Source of the DNA: Gammaproteobacteria bacterium UBA7449 | Lineage (GTDB): Bacteria > Pseudomonadota > Gammaproteobacteria > Pseudomonadales > Pseudohongiellaceae | Reading direction: 5' to 3' | NCBI GenBank assembly: GCA_002477465.1 | Contig: DLPV01000003.1 | Span: 98,160 to 155,572 of the forward strand | DNA: 57,413 nucleotides | Part shown: piece by piece, positions 24,654 through 34,524 of the stretch | Numbering within the stretch: the first letter of the stretch is position 1 | Layout of the letters: each line of letters begins with the position of its first letter | Made by a program: the position numbers and the translations under genes | The notes under the pieces: model-generated | The model's database searches: none | What the model saw: only the letters and a program-made list of their open reading frames with translations | What the model was told of the DNA's origin: nothing

Positions 24654-27600
24654 ATGAGTGATCAGCAGTATCCACTGACGTTTGGCTATCCTGCAAAGCA
24701 GGGGCTGTACGACCCAGCCAGTGAGAAAGACTCATGTGGCGTGGGTTTTGTCGCCAATATCAAGGGCCAGCCCAGCCACCAAATTATGCTGGACGCCTAC
24801 CACCTCAATTCTCGCATGGATCACCGCGGTGGCTGTGGCTTCGAGGCGAATACTGGTGACGGTGCCGGTATTTTGATGGCACTGCCACACAGCTTCTTTC
24901 ACAAGGTCGCGAAAGATGAATTGAACAAGGACCTGCCCCCAGCCGGAAGCTATGCTGTGGGCATTGTATTCCTGCCGCAGGACGCTACCGAACGTGAGAT
25001 CTGCATTGACACGATCAATGGCGTCATCGCCGAAGAAGGGCAGCAGTTGGTCGGTTGGCGCGAAGTTCCAATAGATGCGAAGGGAGCGAATGTTGGCCCC
25101 GCCGCCCTGATGGCGCAGCCATTCATCGCGCAACTTTTTATCGCGGCAGAGGACGGTCTGGCTGGAGACGCCTTCGAGCGAGTCCTCTACGTTATTCGCA
25201 AACGCTTCACCCACAGCCTGCGCAACAACGAATCACTCAAAGAGGCCAAACAGGTTTATGCCTGCAGCCTTTCCACCAAAGTAATTGTATACAAGGGCAT
25301 GCTGACTCCCGGTCAGTTGTTCCCCTTTTATAGAGATCTGACTAACCCGGCATTCGAAACTCACCTTGCCATGGTGCACTCACGATTCAGCACCAACACT
25401 TTCCCATCCTGGGATCGCGCTCAGCCCAATCGCTTCATGAGCCACAACGGCGAGATCAACACCCTGCGCGGCAATGTAAATTCCATGGTGGCCCGACAAG
25501 GCAAAGTGGCAACTGACGCCTTTGGCGACAAACTGGAAAGCGTATTTCCGGTCATCGATTCCGATTGCTCCGATAGCGGCAGTTTTGACGCAGTGCTCGA
25601 ATTCATGCTGCTGAGTGGACGCTCGCTGGCAGAAGCCACCATGATGATGATTCCTGAGGCCTGGCAATCTGATCGCAATATGGCGCAGGAGAAGAAGGAT
25701 TTTTACGAATATCACTCAGCACTGATGGAACCATGGGATGGTCCTGCTTCCATTGTGTTTTCCGATGGTAAGTATATCGGTGCAGTGTTGGACCGAAATG
25801 GTTTACGCCCCAGCCGCTACTACATTACCCATGATGACAAGTGCATCATGGCCTCGGAAGTGGGTGTACTGCAGGTAGACCCTGCCAACGTCAAACTCAA
25901 GGGCCGCCTGCAGCCAGGCAAGATGTTTCTGATCGATTTCGACCAGGGCATCCTGATTCCTGACGAAGAAGTGAAACAAATCATCAGCAGCAAACGCCCT
26001 TACGGCGAATGGTTGGCCAAACAACGCGTCACGCTCGCCGATATCGCTGGCACCGAGGAAGCGCATTCCCTAGACAGCGAAAACACACTGCAACGCATGC
26101 AGTCGTTCGGTTATACCACTGAGACAATGCAGTTCATGCTAATTCCCCTGGTAACCGAAGCTCGAGACCCATTGGGTTCAATGGGCAATGATTCGGCATT
26201 GGCTTGTCTCTCTGACAAACCACGCATGATCTATGACTATTTCAAGCAGTTGTTTGCCCAGGTAACTAATCCACCAATCGATTCAATTCGTGAAGAAGTT
26301 GTGATGTCACTGCGGTGCTTCATCGGGCCTGAGGGTAATTTGCTGGAAACAACGCCGGAACAAGCCCACCGCCTGAGCCTGGAACATCCGATCCTGTCTA
26401 ATCGCCAGCTTGTGGATTTAAAAAATATCGACCATCAAGGCATGCGCTCTCAGGTGATCGATATTACTTTCGAGGCCGGCGAGGGCAACGGCTTCATGAA
26501 TGCGATCGAACGCATTTGTGCGGAAGCCACCCAAGCCATTAGCGATGGCTATGCGTTCATTATCCTGTCCGATCGAAATACTTCTAAGCATCGCATTCCT
26601 CTGAGCGCTCTGGTTGCAACCGGTGCTGTGCATCATCACCTGGTTAAGAAAGAACAGCGCACTCAGATAGGCATCGCCGTCGAAACCGGTGAAGCCAGAG
26701 AAGTGCACCATCACTGTCTGCTCACCGGATTCGGCGCCGACGCTATCAATCCCTACCTGGCCTTCGAAGCGCTGTGGCAGGCCAACAAAGAAGGTCTGTT
26801 GGGAGACAAGTACCCCACCGAAGACGACCTCGTGGCCGGCTATAAGAAAGGGGTCGCCAAAGGCATGATGAAGGTCATGGCGAAGATGGGCATCTCTACC
26901 CTGCAGTCATATAGGGGTGCACAAATCTTTGAGGCCGTTGGACTGGCCGAAGAGATTATCGACAAGTGTTTTGCAGGCACAGCCAGCCGCGTGCAGGGGG
27001 TAAACTTCGACGTCTTGATCGAGGAGAGTCGGCGCCGACACAGTCTCGGCTATCCGGCGAAAGATTCAGAGCGCATTCCGGTGCTCAACAATCCAGGCGA
27101 CTTCCACTGGCGCACGGGCGGTGACGCCCACATGTGGAACCCCAATACGATCTTTAACCTGCAGCTTGCTTCACGCAACAACAGCAGTGAGGCCTACGCC
27201 GAATTTGCTCGCCATGTGAATGAAGAAGCAACCCAGCAGTGCACTTTGCGTAGCCTATTGAAGTTCCGCACTGATGTGAATTCTTCCATTCCGATCGAGG
27301 AAGTTGAACCAGCAAGTGAAATCGTCAAGCGCTTCGCTACTGGCGCCATGAGTTTCGGTTCGATTTCCCAGGAAAGCCACGAGTCTCTGGCCGTGGCCAT
27401 GAACCGTCTTGGCGGTAAGTCCAACACCGGCGAAGGCGGCGAAGATCCGGCGCGTTTCCTGCCCATGGCAAACGGTGACTCCAAGCGCTCCGCGATTAAG
27501 CAAGTTGCTTCGGGTCGCTTTGGCGTGACCGCGTGGTATCTCACCAATGCCGACGAGCTGCAGATCAAGATTGCACAGGGCGCCAAGCCTGGCGAAGGCG

Positions 27601-29213
27601 GAGAACTTCCCGGCGGCAAAGTGGACGAGCAGATTGCCCGCATTCGTCACTCCACGCCAGGCGTGGGACTAATCAGCCCGCCACCGCATCACGACATTTA
27701 CTCCATTGAAGATATCGCACAGCTGATTCACGATCTCAAGAACGCAAATCGTGCAGCGCGCATCAGCGTCAAGCTGGTGTCGGAAATTGGTGTCGGCACC
27801 ATTGCCGCAGGTGTAACCAAAGCCAAGACCGATCATCTGGTCATCGCCGGACACGACGGTGGCACCGGGGCATCGCCATTGACTTCAATCAAACACGCGG
27901 GTCTACCCTGGGAACTCGGTGTGGCCGAAACCCACCAGACCCTGGTGATGAATAATTTGCGTTCCCGCGTGACCCTGCAGACCGATGGTCAGCTAAAGAC
28001 CGGGCGGGATATTGCAATCGCGACCTTACTGGGTGCAGAAGAGTACGGCTTTTCCACCGCACCGCTGATCACTCTTGGCTGCATCATGATGCGTAAGTGT
28101 CATCTCAACACCTGCCCTGTTGGCATTGCCACCCAGGATCCAGAATTGCGCAAGAAGTTCAAAGGCAAACCTGAGCACGTGGTGAACTACATGTTCATGG
28201 TGGCAGAAGAAATGCGCAGCATAATGGCAGCGCTCGGCATGGGAACCGTCAATGAAATGATCGGTCGCGTCGATCTGCTGGATACAGATAAGGCAGTGGA
28301 CCACTGGAAGGCGAATGGGCTGGATCTCGGTAGAATTCTTGAACCTGCCCAGGTGATCTTCGACAACACCGAGTTTTACCGCACCCAGGAGCAGGATCAT
28401 GGCCTAGAGAAGGCACTGGATAACGAATTAATTCGACTGGCGCAGCCAGCACTGGAAAGTGGCGAGACTGTTCACATTGAGCACGAGATCATCAATATTA
28501 ATCGGGTTGTCGGCACCATGTTGTCCAACGAAGTCTGCAAACGCTACGGCGCCGACATGCTGCCTGAGGATACGATTAATATTAAGTTGAATGGCTCTGC
28601 CGGACAGAGCCTCGGCGCATGGCTAGCTAGGGGTATCACTATTACCGTCGAGGGCGACGCCAACGACTATCTGGGTAAGGGCTTGTCAGGTGGCAAGATT
28701 ATCCTCTATCCACCGAAACAAAGCTCCTTCAAAGCTGAAGAAAATATCATCGCAGGCAACGTAATCTTATATGGTGCCACTGGCGGCGAAGCCTACATCC
28801 GCGGTATTGCCGCTGAGCGGTTCGCCGTGCGTAACTCCGGGGCCAGTGCCGTGGTGGAAGGCATCGGCGATCACGGTTGCGAATATATGACAGGCGGTCG
28901 GGTTGTTGTGCTGGGTAAGACCGGCCGCAATTTTGGTGCCGGCATGAGTGGCGGCGTTGCCTATGTCTGGAATGAAGCTGGCGACTTCAAGAAGTCGTGT
29001 AATACTGAAACATTCGAATTGGAACCGGTTTCTGCTGCAGCAGACATACTGGAGCTAAAACAACTGATTCAAACGCACGCGGACTATACCGATTCTCCAG
29101 TCGCCAAAAGCATCCTGGAGCACTGGGAAGAAAGCATCGGCAAGTTTGTCAAAGTCATGCCAACCGACTACAAGCGAGTGCTCGCAGAACGCGCTGCCGC
29201 AACCGCAGCTTGA
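24654..29213 (+). CDS. gltB: Glutamate synthase (NADPH) large subunit
   Basis: A 1519-residue GOGAT alpha subunit that makes glutamate from glutamine and 2-oxoglutarate with the small subunit. Domains in order: class II glutaminase with the nucleophile Cys28 in KDSCGVGF after a short propeptide; a central domain; the FMN-binding synthase barrel (about residues 840-1210, with ATGAMSFGSISQESHE and GHDGGTGASPL); the [3Fe-4S] motif MRKCHLNTCPVG; and the C-terminal GltB beta-helix with repeated glycine-rich turns (GGRVVVLGKTGRNFGAGMSGG). Length is normal for bacterial GltB. gltD follows after 56 bp. An imperfect leader hairpin precedes the gene. Confidence 0.97.
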   Translation: MSDQQYPLTFGYPAKQGLYDPASEKDSCGVGFVANIKGQPSHQIMLDAYHLNSRMDHRGGCGFEANTGDGAGILMALPHSFFHKVAKDELNKDLPPAGSYAVGIVFLPQDATEREICIDTINGVIAEEGQQLVGWREVPIDAKGANVGPAALMAQPFIAQLFIAAEDGLAGDAFERVLYVIRKRFTHSLRNNESLKEAKQVYACSLSTKVIVYKGMLTPGQLFPFYRDLTNPAFETHLAMVHSRFSTNTFPSWDRAQPNRFMSHNGEINTLRGNVNSMVARQGKVATDAFGDKLESVFPVIDSDCSDSGSFDAVLEFMLLSGRSLAEATMMMIPEAWQSDRNMAQEKKDFYEYHSALMEPWDGPASIVFSDGKYIGAVLDRNGLRPSRYYITHDDKCIMASEVGVLQVDPANVKLKGRLQPGKMFLIDFDQGILIPDEEVKQIISSKRPYGEWLAKQRVTLADIAGTEEAHSLDSENTLQRMQSFGYTTETMQFMLIPLVTEARDPLGSMGNDSALACLSDKPRMIYDYFKQLFAQVTNPPIDSIREEVVMSLRCFIGPEGNLLETTPEQAHRLSLEHPILSNRQLVDLKNIDHQGMRSQVIDITFEAGEGNGFMNAIERICAEATQAISDGYAFIILSDRNTSKHRIPLSALVATGAVHHHLVKKEQRTQIGIAVETGEAREVHHHCLLTGFGADAINPYLAFEALWQANKEGLLGDKYPTEDDLVAGYKKGVAKGMMKVMAKMGISTLQSYRGAQIFEAVGLAEEIIDKCFAGTASRVQGVNFDVLIEESRRRHSLGYPAKDSERIPVLNNPGDFHWRTGGDAHMWNPNTIFNLQLASRNNSSEAYAEFARHVNEEATQQCTLRSLLKFRTDVNSSIPIEEVEPASEIVKRFATGAMSFGSISQESHESLAVAMNRLGGKSNTGEGGEDPARFLPMANGDSKRSAIKQVASGRFGVTAWYLTNADELQIKIAQGAKPGEGGELPGGKVDEQIARIRHSTPGVGLISPPPHHDIYSIEDIAQLIHDLKNANRAARISVKLVSEIGVGTIAAGVTKAKTDHLVIAGHDGGTGASPLTSIKHAGLPWELGVAETHQTLVMNNLRSRVTLQTDGQLKTGRDIAIATLLGAEEYGFSTAPLITLGCIMMRKCHLNTCPVGIATQDPELRKKFKGKPEHVVNYMFMVAEEMRSIMAALGMGTVNEMIGRVDLLDTDKAVDHWKANGLDLGRILEPAQVIFDNTEFYRTQEQDHGLEKALDNELIRLAQPALESGETVHIEHEIININRVVGTMLSNEVCKRYGADMLPEDTINIKLNGSAGQSLGAWLARGITITVEGDANDYLGKGLSGGKIILYPPKQSSFKAEENIIAGNVILYGATGGEAYIRGIAAERFAVRNSGASAVVEGIGDHGCEYMTGGRVVVLGKTGRNFGAGMSGGVAYVWNEAGDFKKSCNTETFELEPVSAAADILELKQLIQTHADYTDSPVAKSILEHWEESIGKFVKVMPTDYKRVLAERAAATAA

Positions 29214-29269
29214 TTGGAAGAATTTGGGTTTAGTGGCCAAAACCTCTGGTATAGGGAATAGAGGAATTA

Positions 29270-30703
29270 ATGGGTAAGCCAACAGGATTTAAAGAGTTCG
29301 ACCGGGAAACGGAACCCTATCGCAATGCGATGGAGCGCCTGGTCGACTACAAGGAAATTTATACCGGCCACCATGATGAGCATCTTGCTACGCAGGGTGC
29401 TCGATGCATGGACTGTGGCGTGCCTTTCTGTCAGTCAGGCGAAGGTTGCCCGGTCTATAACCTGATTCCTGAATGGAACGACCTGGTTTACAACAACCGT
29501 TGGAAAGAAGCCCTCGACCGACTGCATAAAACCAACAACTTTCCTGAATTCACCGGCAGAGTTTGTCCCGCTCCCTGCGAGGGAGCCTGCGTTTTGGGCA
29601 TTCACGAACCGCCTGTCACCATCAAGAACATAGAGTGCGCCATTGCCGATCGGGGATTCGAAGAAGGTTGGGTTGTGCCCAACCCTCCCTCTGTACGCAG
29701 CGATAAAAATGTGGCTGTTATCGGTTCCGGCCCCGCAGGTCTGGCGGCAGCGGCCCAACTCAATCACGCGGGTCACACAGTCACAGTATATGAGCGTGAC
29801 GATCGCATCGGCGGCCTGCTGATGTACGGCATACCAAATATGAAGCTGGAGAAAGACGTAGTCGATCGGCGCGTTAATCTGCTGCGAGAAGAAGGCATAG
29901 AATTTGTCGCCAATGCAGACGTGGGTGGTTCCGGCGACAACGCTGTCAGCATGGACCAGCTGCTTGCTGACAATCATGCGGTCCTGTTAGCGACCGGCGC
30001 CACAACACCACGCGATCTCAAGATCGATCACCGTGAAGGCAAGGGCGTGCATTTCGCTATGGAGTTTCTACTGCAAAACACCAAGAGCCTGTTAGATTCT
30101 GAATTGGAAGACGGCAACTATATCAGTGCCAAAGACAAACACGTGATAGTGATCGGCGGTGGTGATACCGGCACCGATTGCATTGGCACATCACTACGTC
30201 ATGGCTGCAAATCACTGGTCAATTTCGAAATCATGCCCAGGCCACCGGTCGATCGCTCTGATAACAACCCGTGGCCAACCTGGCCTTTGATATTCCGTGT
30301 TGATTACGGCCATGAAGAGGCGGCCGCAAAATTTGGGAATGACCCCCGAGTTTACTCAATCTCCGGCAAGGAATTTGTCCGTGATGAAGACGGCAACCTT
30401 CTTGGTATCAATACCGTTGAAGTGGATAAGAACTTTGAAGAGATACCTGGCACCACGCAATTTTGGGAAGCCGACCTGATACTCCTGTCGATGGGCTTTG
30501 TTGGCCCGGAACACTACGTCAGTGAAGGCCTTGGCCTCGAACTTGACCAGCGTTCCAACTACAAGGCGGAATATGAAGAGTTTCAGACCTCTCACCCCAA
30601 GGTGTTTGCCGCAGGTGACTGCCGCAGAGGCCAGTCTTTAGTGGTGCGAGCCATCGATGAAGGTCGCAAGGTGGCAGAAAAAATTGACGCTTTCCTTGGC
30701 TAG
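29270..30703 (+). CDS. gltD: Glutamate synthase (NADPH) small subunit
   Basis: A 477-residue GOGAT beta subunit that oxidises NADPH and passes electrons through FAD and Fe-S clusters to GltB. Two N-terminal cysteine clusters are present: CMDCGVPFCQSGEGCPV and CPAPCEGACVLG. The FAD motif GSGPAGLAAAAQL starts near residue 151, the NADPH motif IGGGDTGTDC near 295, and the final FAD segment FAAGDCRRGQSLVV follows. The ATG has GAGGAATTA upstream. It is the second gene of the gltBD operon; together with glutamine synthetase it assimilates ammonium. Confidence 0.97.
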   Translation: MGKPTGFKEFDRETEPYRNAMERLVDYKEIYTGHHDEHLATQGARCMDCGVPFCQSGEGCPVYNLIPEWNDLVYNNRWKEALDRLHKTNNFPEFTGRVCPAPCEGACVLGIHEPPVTIKNIECAIADRGFEEGWVVPNPPSVRSDKNVAVIGSGPAGLAAAAQLNHAGHTVTVYERDDRIGGLLMYGIPNMKLEKDVVDRRVNLLREEGIEFVANADVGGSGDNAVSMDQLLADNHAVLLATGATTPRDLKIDHREGKGVHFAMEFLLQNTKSLLDSELEDGNYISAKDKHVIVIGGGDTGTDCIGTSLRHGCKSLVNFEIMPRPPVDRSDNNPWPTWPLIFRVDYGHEEAAAKFGNDPRVYSISGKEFVRDEDGNLLGINTVEVDKNFEEIPGTTQFWEADLILLSMGFVGPEHYVSEGLGLELDQRSNYKAEYEEFQTSHPKVFAAGDCRRGQSLVVRAIDEGRKVAEKIDAFLG

Positions 30704-30865
30704 CGTTTGTTTTCTCACCCAAAGCCTCGCTCGCGCACCAGTCGACACTAGCAGTTGATCGCGTTTCCATTAATTTCCTGACAGTGAAATTGGTCAGTAT
30801 CTGAAGTTTCAGAATTCTGCGATAATGCAGATGCGCCTCATCACCAAGCCCCAAATTTTGCCGTA

Positions 30866-31813
30866 ATGAATGAGCCAGTCCTCAACCTTACGCACATCGT
30901 CAAAAACTTTGGCCAGTTCAAAGCAGTCGACGATGTCAGTCTCAGCATCCCTCGGGGTTCGATCTATGGTTTTCTCGGCCCCAATGGTGCCGGCAAAACC
31001 ACAACCATCCGCATGATTCTGGAGATCATCAAACCCAGCAGTGGTTCCATCTCTGTCCTAAGTACTGACTCCGCGCTGAAAGTGCGTAACCGCATCGGCT
31101 ACTTGCCAGAAGAGAAAGGTCTCTACAAGAAAATGAAGGTATGGGCCATTATACAGTATTTCGCCATGCTCAAAGGCATGGATAAACAGACAGCGAAAAC
31201 CAGGGCCTGGGAGTTGCTGGAAAAGTATGGCCTTAAAGATTTTGGGGAGGCCAAGGTAGAGTCTCTGTCAAAGGGAATGGGGCAAAAGGTTCAGGTTCTG
31301 GCTGCTGTAGCCCACGAACCCGAACTGGTGATACTGGACGAGCCGTTCTCAGGCCTGGACCCGGTCAACCAAACTGTGTTGGAAGAATTGATAAAAGACA
31401 TGGCCGATAACGGCCAGACCATAATTTTCTCCACCCATGTCATGCAGCATGCCGAACGTCTTTGTGACCACATCCTTTTGATTTCCGGCGGTAAAAAAAT
31501 CTTCGATGGCACTCTCACAGAAGCCAAGGCCAGTATCCCACGACGCGTCATATTGGAAACTTCTGGAGACACCCAAACCATCGAGCAACTTGATGGCGTG
31601 ATTTCGGTAAAACCGGTTGAGCAAAATTCAGCGCAGGATGCCGCAACAGAATGGCTGGTTGAGATTGGAGAAGACGTGAATCCGCAGGACGTTTTGCGCC
31701 ACTGCTTTGAGGCCGGTATCAGCCTGAATCGATTTGAGTTTAGTGAACCCAGCCTGCACGACGTATTTGTGCATCTGGTCGGGGACGAAGCCAGGGAGCA
31801 CAGCGCACCATGA
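30866..31813 (+). CDS. ABC transporter ATP-binding protein (NatA type)
   Basis: A 315-residue ATPase with Walker A GPNGAGKTT near residue 41, the ABC signature in the variant form LSKGMGQKVQ common in NatA/CcmA-like subunits, Walker B LVILDEPFSGLDP and the switch His in STHVMQHAE. The last 90 residues match the DUF4162-type C-terminal domain. It overlaps the permease gene by 4 bp (ATGA), so the two are translationally coupled and form one export or efflux transporter. NatAB exports sodium in Bacillus; the substrate here is unknown. Confidence 0.92.
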   Translation: MNEPVLNLTHIVKNFGQFKAVDDVSLSIPRGSIYGFLGPNGAGKTTTIRMILEIIKPSSGSISVLSTDSALKVRNRIGYLPEEKGLYKKMKVWAIIQYFAMLKGMDKQTAKTRAWELLEKYGLKDFGEAKVESLSKGMGQKVQVLAAVAHEPELVILDEPFSGLDPVNQTVLEELIKDMADNGQTIIFSTHVMQHAERLCDHILLISGGKKIFDGTLTEAKASIPRRVILETSGDTQTIEQLDGVISVKPVEQNSAQDAATEWLVEIGEDVNPQDVLRHCFEAGISLNRFEFSEPSLHDVFVHLVGDEAREHSAP

Positions 31814-33390
31814 ACATGATTCGTCTGATTGCCTGGCGCGAGTATATGGAGAATGTCCGCACCAAGGGATTCTGGGTCACCATTCTGATTATTCCGTTGA
31901 TTTTCATTGGCATGTACTTTCTCCAGAGTGCGCTGTCCAACGCCACCCCCAGTCGTTATTTCATTCTCATCGATCAGTCAGGGCAGTATGAAAATGCCGT
32001 AGCCGTCGCTATTGAACGGGAACATCAGCGCCGAATCCTGCAGGAATTTGTAAATTACCTGATGGAGAATCGCAAAGAGACCGATCTCGAGCAGACTGCC
32101 GCCAACGCCAGTAACGCCGCAGACCAGTTAGTTGATGATGTCGATGCAGACGAGGTCGCCGCGCTGGACCAGTGGCTGGAAAATGGCGGCCTCGATTATG
32201 CCGTGGCAATGGCTAGCCCCTATCTACGTGATGATATCGAACCGTTTGAACAACCCGGGCCGCAGTTTATTGCCGCCGATCTGCCAGCAGACATCGATGC
32301 TAAGGCTACGCCTGAAGAGATAGTCACCGCACTGCGCCCCTATCTCACCGGCGAACAGGAAATCAGCTTGGGCAGCGAATCGGGCAGCCTGTTCGCGCTG
32401 ATCCTGATTCCGGAAAATATCGACGGCGATATTGCACGACCAGGCGCGATGCCTGCCGCACCAGGAACCAACCGCGGCGTGCAGTATTGGGCACGAAACC
32501 TGACCGACTCACGCCTGCCCGATGCCATTATTCGAAGTATCAATGCCGAGATTCGGGAATCCGAATATGCGAACCTTGGAGTCAACACCGAACTGGTACG
32601 AAACGTCCAGCGCACGCGCATGCCAATCAGCCAACTCGACCCGAGCGCCGCTGCAGGTGAAGAGATGGTGAGCGTCGCCGACACCTTCCGTCAGTTCGCA
32701 CCCATAGGCTTTGTTTACCTGATGTTTATTTCCTTGATGCAAAATGTGCAGTACTTGCTCAGTAACACCATTGAGGAAAAATCCAATCGCATCATCGAGG
32801 TCTTGCTGGCGTCGGTCACTGCAGACGAGTTGATGATGGGGAAGTTGGTGGGCATCGGCATGGCAGGTCTGACCACAATAGGGACCTGGTTGCTGTCCTT
32901 CTTTGTGTTTATCTCATTGTACAGCACTGCCCAAACCGAACTGATTACCCAGGTACTGGAGGTGATCCTGGGTTCAGATCTGATCCCCTGGTTTGTGTTC
33001 TATTACTTTGCCGGCTACGCACTTTACTCTGGCGTATTTCTGGCTATAGGTAGCCTCTGCAACACACTGAAAGAAGCGCAGGCACTCATGACGCCCATGA
33101 TTGTGATTCAGATAATTCCGATCGCCATGATGGCATTCGTGGTAATGGATCCGAATAATACGATTGTCAGAACGATGTCCTGGTTCCCCCTGTTCACGCC
33201 CTATCTGATGATGAATCGCGCAGCAGCAGACCCACCCCTTTTCGACGTAGTCGGCACCACCATACTGCTTGTTGCCAGCATTCTGCTGGTGTTATGGCTG
33301 TCGGGTAAGGTGTTTAAGCAGGGCGTGTTGCGGACCGGGCAACCACCCCGCATAGTGGAGTTGTGGAAACTGCTTTCAGCTAAAGCGTGA
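31810..33390 (+). CDS. ABC-2 type transporter permease (NatB type)
   Basis: A 526-residue permease: one N-terminal transmembrane helix (about residues 20-40), a large extracytoplasmic domain (about residues 45-300, acidic, with many Asp/Glu) and about five helices from residue 300 on, including the QNVQYLLSNTIEEKSNRIIEVLLASVTADELMMGK segment region typical of ABC-2 permeases. It pairs with the ATPase gene it overlaps. Its 3' end overlaps the 3' end of the convergent zinc-ribbon gene by 11 bp. Confidence 0.9.
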   Translation: MNMIRLIAWREYMENVRTKGFWVTILIIPLIFIGMYFLQSALSNATPSRYFILIDQSGQYENAVAVAIEREHQRRILQEFVNYLMENRKETDLEQTAANASNAADQLVDDVDADEVAALDQWLENGGLDYAVAMASPYLRDDIEPFEQPGPQFIAADLPADIDAKATPEEIVTALRPYLTGEQEISLGSESGSLFALILIPENIDGDIARPGAMPAAPGTNRGVQYWARNLTDSRLPDAIIRSINAEIRESEYANLGVNTELVRNVQRTRMPISQLDPSAAAGEEMVSVADTFRQFAPIGFVYLMFISLMQNVQYLLSNTIEEKSNRIIEVLLASVTADELMMGKLVGIGMAGLTTIGTWLLSFFVFISLYSTAQTELITQVLEVILGSDLIPWFVFYYFAGYALYSGVFLAIGSLCNTLKEAQALMTPMIVIQIIPIAMMAFVVMDPNNTIVRTMSWFPLFTPYLMMNRAAADPPLFDVVGTTILLVASILLVLWLSGKVFKQGVLRTGQPPRIVELWKLLSAKA

Positions 33391-33763
33391 TTTGATCTTC
33401 CGAAGCGGGCAATGCCACGCTGCGTGAATCAAAACCACAGTGGACACAGCGGCGCGCCCGCAGACTCATCAAGATATTCTTGACGTAAAACTGTTGCTTG
33501 CAGATTGGACAGCGACGTCGCGCCATATCAATCGCAAAGCCTGCCCACACACCCATGTAGATAAACATGATTGCATCGATTTCACGACGATTATTCAGCA
33601 GTACCCATATCGCAATCATGTAGACAGGCAGAGTCCATAAACACACCAGCAAACGGGTTCTTGCTCGACTCAACTCGCGGCCTGCGGCGGCCTGGTGGGG
33701 GAGAATTCGGGGGGTAATCACATCCGGCTCAGCGTGTTTGTCAGACTGCGAGTCCTTTTCCAT
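33380..33763 (-). CDS. Small membrane protein with a four-cysteine zinc ribbon
   Basis: A 127-residue protein with two transmembrane helices (about residues 40-57 and 64-81) followed by two CxxC knuckles, RRRCPICKQQF and RRCVHCGFDS, about 23 residues apart. That arrangement should bind one zinc on the cytoplasmic side. The ATG at 33763 is chosen because CGGAAT sits at good spacing; a GTG at 33778 is the alternative and adds five residues. The function is unknown. The gene end overlaps the convergent ABC permease by 11 bp. Confidence 0.68.
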   Translation of the reverse strand: MEKDSQSDKHAEPDVITPRILPHQAAAGRELSRARTRLLVCLWTLPVYMIAIWVLLNNRREIDAIMFIYMGVWAGFAIDMARRRCPICKQQFYVKNILMSLRARRCVHCGFDSRSVALPASEDQITL

Positions 33764-33864
33764 TTCCTGATTCCGCACGAAACTCGATGCTGTGAATGAA
33801 CTTCTAATGTAGCGGAGTTAGCTAGCGAAGTATACGGAGGTCAATCGATTACAGCAGCAATCGA

Positions 33865-34485
33865 CTACTGCACTAATGCATTCCAGATCTGGGTCACGCC
33901 GATGAACAGAAGCACGCTTGCCAGCACTTTGTTTATCAGGGTGCTACTCTCCTGCAGGTGTGTCTTCAGGTAGGTGCTGGCTAGCACGAATCCATACAGC
34001 GCAGTCATTTTTCCCAGGAACACGCCCGCCAGAAACGCAGCGAGCGTAATGCCCATATATTCGAATTCAAAGTACTGGGATATTGCCGCAAGCGCGAAAA
34101 TCCAGAACGGCACTGCCTGTGGATTCAAGGCAGCTATGAGTAAGCCTTTTTTAAAAAATGATTCCTGTCCAGACGGTTTATCGACCATTGCCGGTTTCGA
34201 TTCCCTGGTCACAACCACAACCGCCAGAATGACAAACAGAAGTCCTATGCCCAGCTTTATCGCAAGATTGGACTCCAAAAAGCTACTGATCACCATGCCG
34301 AACCAAATCGCGATAAGGGCTTCGAGGATTTCGATCAGGGAGCCGGCAATCGCGATTTCAGTGCCTCGTCGGGCGTCGTGATCGACTGTAGTTTTTACTA
34401 CAGTGAGATTAATCGGCCCGAATGGAATCGTGCCAAGCAGACAGGCAGCGAAGCCCACGAAAAAATAAAGCAGCGGCGTGTCCAT
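33865..34485 (-). CDS. LysE/RhtB-type amino-acid exporter
   Basis: A 206-residue inner-membrane protein with about six transmembrane helices and the family start (FFVGFAACLLGTIPFGPINLTVV), where the short GP-N motif in the first helix is typical of LysE-superfamily transporters. The proline-containing LNPQAVPFWIFAL segment is the second family landmark. These proteins export amino acids or related small molecules by proton exchange. It lies 39 bp downstream of the ABC exporter gene on the same strand and may be cotranscribed with it. The substrate is not predictable. Confidence 0.82.
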   Translation of the reverse strand: MDTPLLYFFVGFAACLLGTIPFGPINLTVVKTTVDHDARRGTEIAIAGSLIEILEALIAIWFGMVISSFLESNLAIKLGIGLLFVILAVVVVTRESKPAMVDKPSGQESFFKKGLLIAALNPQAVPFWIFALAAISQYFEFEYMGITLAAFLAGVFLGKMTALYGFVLASTYLKTHLQESSTLINKVLASVLLFIGVTQIWNALVQ

Positions 34486-34524
34486 TTTTTAGTTATTGCT
34501 CCCGTGTGCCCAGACACACAGAGC